IMG/VR virus record: IMGVR_UViG_3300023179_000072
Location: 17,338-81,337 of that record
Source of the DNA: a virus
DNA length: 64,000 nucleotides
Direction: 5' to 3' (one strand)
In this document: piece after piece, positions 58,303 to 64,000 of the stretch
Numbering within the stretch: the first letter of the stretch is position 1
Layout: every line of letters starts with the position of its first letter
The notes under the pieces: model-generated
The model's input: the letters and a program-made list of their open reading frames with translations, nothing else
Databases searched by the model: none
Told to the model about the DNA's origin: nothing
Program-made: the position numbers and the translations under genes

Positions 58303-60393
58303 ATGCCAGCCCTCACCACTATTCAGTTAAGAAGAGGAACATCAGCTCAATGGGCTAGTTCAACAAATGCATTAGCTCAAGGAGAAATGGGCTATGATAC
58401 CACGATTAAAAAATTCAAAATAGGAGATGGTACTAGTTTATGGTCTAGTTTACCATGGGCAAATATAACAGGATCAGATTTTGTAGCTGGTAGCGGTATT
58501 AATTTATCTTATAATTCGCCATCAGGATCAGTAACAGTTTCAGTATCAGGATTATCATCATCTTCTATTAGCGATTTTAATAGTAGTGTTAGCGGATTAT
58601 TACCTGTTAAAAGTATCACAGCTGGTAATAATATTACTATTACTCCTTCTGGAGACAAAAATTTTGTTATTAGTTCACCAGTAAATTCAGCTACTGTTCA
58701 GGATCTTATAGGATCCACTATAGTTGCAGGTAGTGGCATAAGAACAAGTTATGATAGTATTAATAAGGTAGAAACTATATCGGTTAGCGGATTAAATGCT
58801 TCTTATATTAGTGATTTTAATACTACTGTTAGCGGATTAGTAAATGGTATATATGCTCCATTAGTTAATCCAGCTTTAACAGGAACTCCCACAGTTCCTA
58901 CAGCAGCTGTTGATACTAATACTAATCAAATAGCTAGTACCTCATTTGTTCTTAATCAAGCATCATCTAGCACTCCACTAGCTAATGGAAGTGCTGCTGT
59001 GGGTATTTCAACAAGATATGCTAGAGCTGACCACGTTCATCCAACTGATTCATCAAGAGCAGCTTTGTCTGGTGCAGTATTTACAGGATCAGTTTCTATT
59101 CCTAGTGGTACTGGTAATTTTAATACTTTAACAGTAAATAATACTTCTGTTAGTGTTAGTGGTCATACTCATACATCAGCAAATATTACAGACTTTAATA
59201 GTGCTGTTAGTGGACTATTAAATGTAAAAAGTTTGGCTCAAGGAAGTGGTATTGGAATAGTTAATAATGCTGGAGTTCAAACTATTAGTGTTACTGGTAT
59301 TCCAAGTTCTTTTATAACAGATTTGGGCAACTTAGCTACTACCCAAGTTATTGGCAGAACAGGAATTGCTCTAACATATGATTCTGTTAGTGATATTATG
59401 TATATTGATGTTTCTGGGGTGTCTTTTAGTGGACATAAACATGTTTGGGGTGATATTACTGATGCTTCAACTAAAGCCTCATTAACAGAATTATCTTATT
59501 TATCCGGTGTTGTTCCTGGATCAGCAAGTGCTAGTAGAGCTTTGGTGGTAGACTCTAGTAAAAATTTAACAGGTATTAATAGTTTAATTACAGCTAGTGA
59601 TTTAACTGTTGGAGGTAATCTTACTGTTCAAGGAACCACAACAACAGTTAATAGTACTACTGTTAATATTGGTGATAATATAATCAGAGTTAATACTAGC
59701 GGATTAAATACTGGTGGGCTAGAAGTTTATACTGGTAGTACTACTCAATCGGTATTATGGAATAATACATCTAATAGATGGGAATTTAGTGGTGGAAATA
59801 TTTATACTAGCGGTAGTTTTATAGGAAGTTTAAGCGGAAATGCTAGCACTGTTACTAATGGTATTTATACTACAGATGTTGGAACTGTTACTAACTCTAT
59901 GTTGGCTGGTAATATAGCTAATAGTAAATTAGTAAATAGTTCTGTTACTATTGGTTCAACCCCAGTAGCTCTTGGTTCAACAATAACATCAATATCTGGA
60001 CTATCAACAGTAACATCTAATACTTTTGTTGGATCTTTGAGCGGCACAGCCACCAATGTTATAACTAATGCTAATTTGACGGGTCCAATAACTAGTATCG
60101 GTAATGCTACTACCATATCATCAGGAGCTATAGATAACTCTCATATTAGTTCATCTGCTGGTATATCTTATAGTAAACTAAATCTTTCTAATAGTATAAC
60201 TAATAATGATATTAGTAGTAGCGCAGCAATAGCTATTACTAAATTAGCTAGTAGTGGAATTACAATAGGATCAACATTTTATAGTTTAGGATCAACAGTT
60301 TCATCATTAAGTGGCTTAACCAGTATTGGTGGATCTAGTTCGTCAAGCCCCACCACCTTGTCATACTGTGTTATTGATGGCGGTACACCCTGA
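58303..60393 (+). CDS. Mtd-type tail fibre protein (696 aa)
   Basis: The N-terminal LTTIQLRRGTSAQWASSTNA LAQGEMGYDTTIKKFKIGDG TSLWSSLPW is the major tropism determinant N-terminal fold of many fibres. Then repeats of AGSGI..YD...V.VSGL...I.DFN..VSGL, with SGHTHTSANI (candidate metal-binding HxH), then ..SYLSGVVPGSASASRALVVD. Trimeric fibre shaft is likely. Ends LSYCVIDGGTP. Confidence 0.85.
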   Translation: MPALTTIQLRRGTSAQWASSTNALAQGEMGYDTTIKKFKIGDGTSLWSSLPWANITGSDFVAGSGINLSYNSPSGSVTVSVSGLSSSSISDFNSSVSGLLPVKSITAGNNITITPSGDKNFVISSPVNSATVQDLIGSTIVAGSGIRTSYDSINKVETISVSGLNASYISDFNTTVSGLVNGIYAPLVNPALTGTPTVPTAAVDTNTNQIASTSFVLNQASSSTPLANGSAAVGISTRYARADHVHPTDSSRAALSGAVFTGSVSIPSGTGNFNTLTVNNTSVSVSGHTHTSANITDFNSAVSGLLNVKSLAQGSGIGIVNNAGVQTISVTGIPSSFITDLGNLATTQVIGRTGIALTYDSVSDIMYIDVSGVSFSGHKHVWGDITDASTKASLTELSYLSGVVPGSASASRALVVDSSKNLTGINSLITASDLTVGGNLTVQGTTTTVNSTTVNIGDNIIRVNTSGLNTGGLEVYTGSTTQSVLWNNTSNRWEFSGGNIYTSGSFIGSLSGNASTVTNGIYTTDVGTVTNSMLAGNIANSKLVNSSVTIGSTPVALGSTITSISGLSTVTSNTFVGSLSGTATNVITNANLTGPITSIGNATTISSGAIDNSHISSSAGISYSKLNLSNSITNNDISSSAAIAITKLASSGITIGSTFYSLGSTVSSLSGLTSIGGSSSSSPTTLSYCVIDGGTP

Positions 60394-60421
60394 TTTTACC
60401 AAAATAAAAGGAGAATAATTT

Positions 60422-63175
60422 ATGGTCTCATTTTTTAGTTTTGGTAATAAATTTAAATTTAATTCAAATACTAATAAAGTTGTAATATCAAATAATAGTT
60501 TGCTCAATACTAATTCAGCAGCTATAGGAGCAGCAGCATTTTGGAATGGTGGGTTAAATTTTAATAGTGTGGGTACTAATGGTAAAAGTAGTAGTTATGG
60601 GACTTTTGATCAAACAGGATTAGCTTGGGAATGGTGTGATGCTAATTCTACTAGTAACACATATAAGGTTATTCGTGGAGGAGATATTAGTAATACTGGT
60701 GGAATAGCCAACTACTATAATAGTGATAAAAGTAAAAGATACTTAAAAACAACAACTGGAGGAGATACTAATCCGGTATCTTTTGTAACATCTCCTAATA
60801 GAAACAAAGGAAAACCACAAGATCAAGATTGGAGTGGTCGTATAGTATCAATATCTAATCCACTCAGTTTAAATAATTATGTTACTATAGGAAATACTAA
60901 TAATTCTAGTGATACTAATGGATATGGATCAGTTAGCTATTCTTACCAAATTAGCAAATATTTATTAACTAATGATGAATATTGTGCATTTTTAAATCTT
61001 AAAGCGGTTTCTGATCCTAATCAGTTATATGCCACTCAAATGAGTACCGAAAGAGTAGGAGGCATAGTAAGATCAGGGGTCTCAGGATCATACTCATATT
61101 CTGTTAAAACTAATATGGGTAATAAACCAGTATATTTTTTAAGTTGGTTTAGTTTAGCTAGATATTGTAACTGGCTACATAATGGAATGGGCTCAGGATC
61201 CACAGAAACTGGAGCATATACTCTTAATAATGCTTTAACTGGTATTATTAATAAAAATGTTGGAGCTAATTATTATATACCAAATGAAAATGAATGGTAC
61301 AAAGCTGCATACTATAAAGGAGGCAGTTCTAATGCTGGATATTGGAAATTTGCTACACAAAGCGATAGTATTCCTCAAATAGTCGCATCAACATTAAATG
61401 GTGATGGAACTATCAGAAATGTTAGCATAAAACCAGTTAATACTATAGGATCTAATGTTAGCGTAACTGGTATTAATGATAGTATATATAATGTTGGTAT
61501 ATCAATAAATTATGCTCAAATTAGTAGTAGCGGAGTTACAAAAGTTACTCCAGTAACATTAAATGATCCTAAATTACCAGTTAATTTTAGTTTAAGTAAT
61601 AGTTTAGGCAAATATAATATATCTACTACTTCATCAAGATCGGGTAATATTGATATTTGTTTTACTTTACCATCTACTATTAGTTTAAGTACTTTTAATA
61701 AAACTAAAGTATTTCATACCTCATCTGGAATTACAACTAATGTTACCATAACCACAGGAGCTAATGCTCCAAATTTCTCTAATAAAACTATATGTGCTAG
61801 AGTTAGTAATTTTAGTGATTTTCATATTATACCAGAAAATGATAATTTTAATTATGCTATTCCTTCTAATGTTAGTGGATCAGTTAGTAATGGGAGTGTT
61901 AATTTAAACTGGAATATGAGTGATACTACAGATATATTTGATTATAGCATTAAATATAGTAGTGATAGTGGTAATAGTTGGAGTGAGTATAATCATTTAC
62001 CAAATTCTGGTTTATCATTAGTTGTTGATGGATTAACCAACAATACCTCATATCTATTTAGCGTGGCAGCTATTGGATTATCTGGCATAGGTAATTATTC
62101 ATCCTATAGTTCATCATTAACTCCAGTAGCTAGTGTTCCTGATATTGTTACCGGATTGTCTGGATCCCCAAATATTAATTCTGTAGATTTAATTTGGAAT
62201 GTTCCAAATAACAATGGATCAAATATAATAAATTATTCTGTTCAATATAGTAGCGATAGTGGCTCAACTTGGATTTCATCAAATGATCCGTTATATTTGT
62301 TTGCTGATGATGTTTCAACCACCAGAAATTTAACAGTTACAAACTTAAATTCTTCTAATAGTTATATTTTTAGAATATCTGCTATTAATAGTATTGGTTC
62401 TGGAAATTATAGTAGTTATAGTAATAGTATTATTCCATTAAGCAATATACCAAATTGTGATTTTGTTATTAGTGATACTATAACTATTAGTGCTACTCCT
62501 ACAGTAACACCATCACCAACACCAACAAATACTCCTGCTCCTAAATTTACTCCTATGTCAGTTTTACTTACAACCGGTGATACTTATACAGTACCATCCG
62601 GTGCTACTACAATGAAGGCTTGGGCGGTGGGTGGTGGCGGAAAAAATGTTGGCGGTGGTGGTGGAGGCTGCGCATACAAAACGTGGTCTGTTACTAGCGG
62701 CCAAACAATTTCCTATACTGTGCCATCTGCAAGAACAACAACAAATGGCAATGGAGGCTCGGCCACTGTTACCGCATCTGGGGTCACTATTACAGGCGGG
62801 GGAGGGGGAGGGGTAGGTTACTTTCAGCCCGGAGGAGGTTTCTCGGGAGGTGACGGAGGCGCTAATGGCGGTTCCGGTGGTAGTGTCGAGGGAGGAAGTT
62901 ATGGTGGCGCAGTGGGCGGAAATAGCGTTACGGCCTCTTGCGGCAGGAGAACAATGACCGACGTATCTGGACTAAAAGCCGCACTATCTCTTGCGGGTGT
63001 AAATACCACCGAAACCTGCGGCAGCACGGCTGCATTTGGCAGCGGCGCATATGGAAGCAAATATGCAAACCCCAGTTTGCTAAGTCCCGGCCTTGGCGGG
63101 GGGGCGGGGGAGGAAAATTATGGTCATACTAATTCAGGTGCAGGGGGCGGCGCGGTTGTGCTGTATTTCACATGA
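60422..63175 (+). CDS. Adhesin with circularly permuted FGE/SUMF1-like domain, FN3 and Gly-rich tip (917 aa)
   Basis: Residues about 38-142 (NGKSSSYGTFDQTGLAWEWC, VIRGGDIS, DWSGRIVSISNP) are normally the C-terminal half of the formylglycine-enzyme-like domain. Residues about 150-320 (VTIGNTNNSSDTNGYGSVSY, EWYKAAYYKGGSSNAGYWKF) are normally its N-terminal half, so the order is swapped. Two FN3 modules (about 485-680), a TPTVTPSPTPTNTPAP linker and a 200-residue glycine-rich domain encoded by GC-rich DNA follow. Likely host-binding. Confidence 0.8.
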   Translation: MVSFFSFGNKFKFNSNTNKVVISNNSLLNTNSAAIGAAAFWNGGLNFNSVGTNGKSSSYGTFDQTGLAWEWCDANSTSNTYKVIRGGDISNTGGIANYYNSDKSKRYLKTTTGGDTNPVSFVTSPNRNKGKPQDQDWSGRIVSISNPLSLNNYVTIGNTNNSSDTNGYGSVSYSYQISKYLLTNDEYCAFLNLKAVSDPNQLYATQMSTERVGGIVRSGVSGSYSYSVKTNMGNKPVYFLSWFSLARYCNWLHNGMGSGSTETGAYTLNNALTGIINKNVGANYYIPNENEWYKAAYYKGGSSNAGYWKFATQSDSIPQIVASTLNGDGTIRNVSIKPVNTIGSNVSVTGINDSIYNVGISINYAQISSSGVTKVTPVTLNDPKLPVNFSLSNSLGKYNISTTSSRSGNIDICFTLPSTISLSTFNKTKVFHTSSGITTNVTITTGANAPNFSNKTICARVSNFSDFHIIPENDNFNYAIPSNVSGSVSNGSVNLNWNMSDTTDIFDYSIKYSSDSGNSWSEYNHLPNSGLSLVVDGLTNNTSYLFSVAAIGLSGIGNYSSYSSSLTPVASVPDIVTGLSGSPNINSVDLIWNVPNNNGSNIINYSVQYSSDSGSTWISSNDPLYLFADDVSTTRNLTVTNLNSSNSYIFRISAINSIGSGNYSSYSNSIIPLSNIPNCDFVISDTITISATPTVTPSPTPTNTPAPKFTPMSVLLTTGDTYTVPSGATTMKAWAVGGGGKNVGGGGGGCAYKTWSVTSGQTISYTVPSARTTTNGNGGSATVTASGVTITGGGGGGVGYFQPGGGFSGGDGGANGGSGGSVEGGSYGGAVGGNSVTASCGRRTMTDVSGLKAALSLAGVNTTETCGSTAAFGSGAYGSKYANPSLLSPGLGGGAGEENYGHTNSGAGGGAVVLYFT

Positions 63176-63660
63176 GCGAGATTCTTCGGGCACCTAACGG
63201 AAACGCAATTCTGTTGACCCCTCGCGGCGGATCGCATTCGCTAGCGACAGTTGCAATGCAAGTGTTCTGGCAGAATTCATTTGTTGGCGAGCAGGGTCAT
63301 CCTGCGTGGTACTTCGGGGAGCAGGAAGCATGGACGGGCACCAATCGAAATGTAGGCATCATCGTCCGCAACCCAATTGAACGCTTCCGCAGCACGGTCG
63401 CTCATCGACCAGAGTTGACGCTGGAGGAACATCTCGCGCAGCCCGTCTACGGTCCGCTGACGAAGGGCAACTTTGCCCGTTACTTCCGCTTCGAGGATCA
63501 ACTCAACGAAGCCGCCGAATGGTTGGGCCTGCCGACGCCTCTACCGCAGGAGGACGCGAGCGACCCGGCACTCAAGCCGACGCTCACCGCAGAGCAAGAG
63601 GCCCGCGTGCGCGAACTCTACGCCGATGACATCGCCCTCTGGCAGTCCCTCCAGCCATAA
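63172..63660 (+). CDS. Sulfotransferase-like protein (162 aa)
   Basis: The sequence ILLTPRGGSHSLATVAM stands where sulfotransferases have the 5'-phosphosulfate loop, and VGIIVRNPIERFRSTVAH matches their 3'-phosphate-binding RxPxxRxxS element. ARVRELYADDIALWQSL at the end is also typical. Much shorter than catalytic family members and without a clear catalytic base, so activity is uncertain. ATGA overlap with the adhesin. It might modify fibre or host glycans. Confidence 0.6.
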   Translation: MSEILRAPNGNAILLTPRGGSHSLATVAMQVFWQNSFVGEQGHPAWYFGEQEAWTGTNRNVGIIVRNPIERFRSTVAHRPELTLEEHLAQPVYGPLTKGNFARYFRFEDQLNEAAEWLGLPTPLPQEDASDPALKPTLTAEQEARVRELYADDIALWQSLQP

Positions 63661-63665
63661 CGCGC

Positions 63666-63926
63666 ATGCTCCGCCCCCTCTACGCCCTGTTCGGTGCGCT
63701 GGCCGCCGCGAGCCTCACGGCGTGCCTGCCGCTCGGCGAGATGTGGCTGATCGAGCAGACGCCGCTGGTGCGATGGATGGCGGCGGACCCGGAGTACGGA
63801 TACGAGACGTATCGCTCGCTGGGCGTCGTGCTTCCGTGGCTCGCGACTCACAACGGCATCGCGGGCGCGGCAATCGGGTGGTGGTGCGGTGGACGGCAAC
63901 TGCCAGACAGCAGCAATCGCCGGTAG
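63666..63926 (+). CDS. Two-span membrane protein, DPxYGY family (86 aa)
   Basis: Two hydrophobic segments (LYALFGALAAASLTACLPLG and GIAGAAIGWWCGG) flank WMAADPEYGYETYRSLG. The loop motif MAxDPxYGYxxxR and downstream N.I.G..IGW match the 84-aa protein at 10902-11156, encoded there with AT-rich codons. It lies after the adhesin, a place where holins can occur; function unproven. Confidence 0.6.
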   Translation: MLRPLYALFGALAAASLTACLPLGEMWLIEQTPLVRWMAADPEYGYETYRSLGVVLPWLATHNGIAGAAIGWWCGGRQLPDSSNRR

Positions 63927-63973
63927 CGTGGGTGTAGGCATTTAGCCGGGCACGACCCGGGCCAGGAGGACAC

Positions 63974-64000
63974 ATGAGCCAGGTACGGATCCGCACGAGC
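63974..64000 (+). CDS. Gene start cut by the window end
   Basis: AGGAGG, 5 nt, then ATG AGC CAG GTA CGG: MSQVRIRTS continues beyond 64,000. GC-rich like its neighbours. Confidence 0.6.

Larger units (their letters stand above)
62580..64000. other. GC-rich right end of the window
   Basis: Base composition changes sharply inside the adhesin gene near 62,590 from very AT-rich to GC-rich and stays so to the end. The shift coincides with a domain boundary and includes three further genes with GC-rich codons, as expected of recently acquired DNA. Confidence 0.85.

Noticed and set aside
60422-61400. Diversity-generating retroelement
   Set aside because: The adhesin fold is compatible, but no reverse transcriptase and no template repeat are visible in the window.
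1-64000. Integrated prophage, integrative element or insertion sequence
   Set aside because: No integrase, transposase, attachment-site duplication or IS inverted repeats were seen; only homing nucleases indicate mobility.

Overview
The window is a contiguous piece of a large tailed double-stranded DNA phage. The plus strand from 47.7 kb rightward carries a packaging and head module: sigma-like factor, probable small terminase, HNH nuclease, ERCC4-type nuclease, large terminase, portal, prohead protease with a nested scaffold, decoration protein and major capsid protein. A Mtd-type tail fibre and an adhesin follow. Several features point to a planctomycete host, by inference: a subtilisin-like protease starting with an LExxxLLS-type motif, a formylglycine-enzyme-like adhesin domain of the kind common in planctomycete surface proteins, an ORF ending in a PEP-CTERM-like tail, and small secreted Cys-rich proteins. 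The ten recognisable tRNAs mostly read A-ending codons, which suits an AT-rich phage in a host with different codon use.

Layout. 0-12.3 kb: AT-rich, almost entirely minus strand, dozens of small unknown proteins in tightly coupled operons (ATGA and TAATG overlaps), plus DUF551, ASCH, Nudix and HNH genes. 12.4-32.6 kb: visibly higher GC, minus strand, built very differently. Most units of one to four genes have their own sigma70-type promoter (TTGACA, 16-17 bp, TATACT or TAGAAT) with a CGATAAT motif in the spacer, and are bounded by one of 21 copies of a roughly 80-bp double-hairpin repeat (family A). A second hairpin repeat (family B, 9 copies from 7.5 to 27.6 kb) takes the same place in other gaps. 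This region also holds the tRNA cluster, a tRNA-like element without an anticodon arm, a DUF932 gene, a phosphoribosyltransferase, an HU-like protein, an L7/L12-C-terminal-like protein and a roughly 700-nt candidate structured RNA with its own promoter. 32.7-47.4 kb: AT-rich, minus strand, a GIY-YIG/HNH fusion nuclease, the subtilase, and four consecutive fibre genes totalling about 3,900 residues of LamG, fibronectin III and fibrinogen-like modules. One LamG module is a GC-rich cassette between 64-bp direct repeats. 47.6-62.5 kb: AT-rich plus-strand virion genes. 62.6-64 kb: abrupt change to GC-rich DNA with a glycine-rich adhesin tip, a sulfotransferase-like protein and a small membrane protein related to one in the left arm.

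How it fits together. The minus-strand small-gene regions use strong sigma70-like promoters and are probably expressed early by host polymerase. The virion genes have repeated GTGTATATT boxes without a -35 element, which suggests use of the phage sigma-like factor late in infection. A homing nuclease inside the tRNA cluster has its ribosome-binding site locked in an 11-bp hairpin whose loop holds a similar box, much like the control of T4 I-TevI. All functional calls rest on motif recognition by eye; no database search was run.
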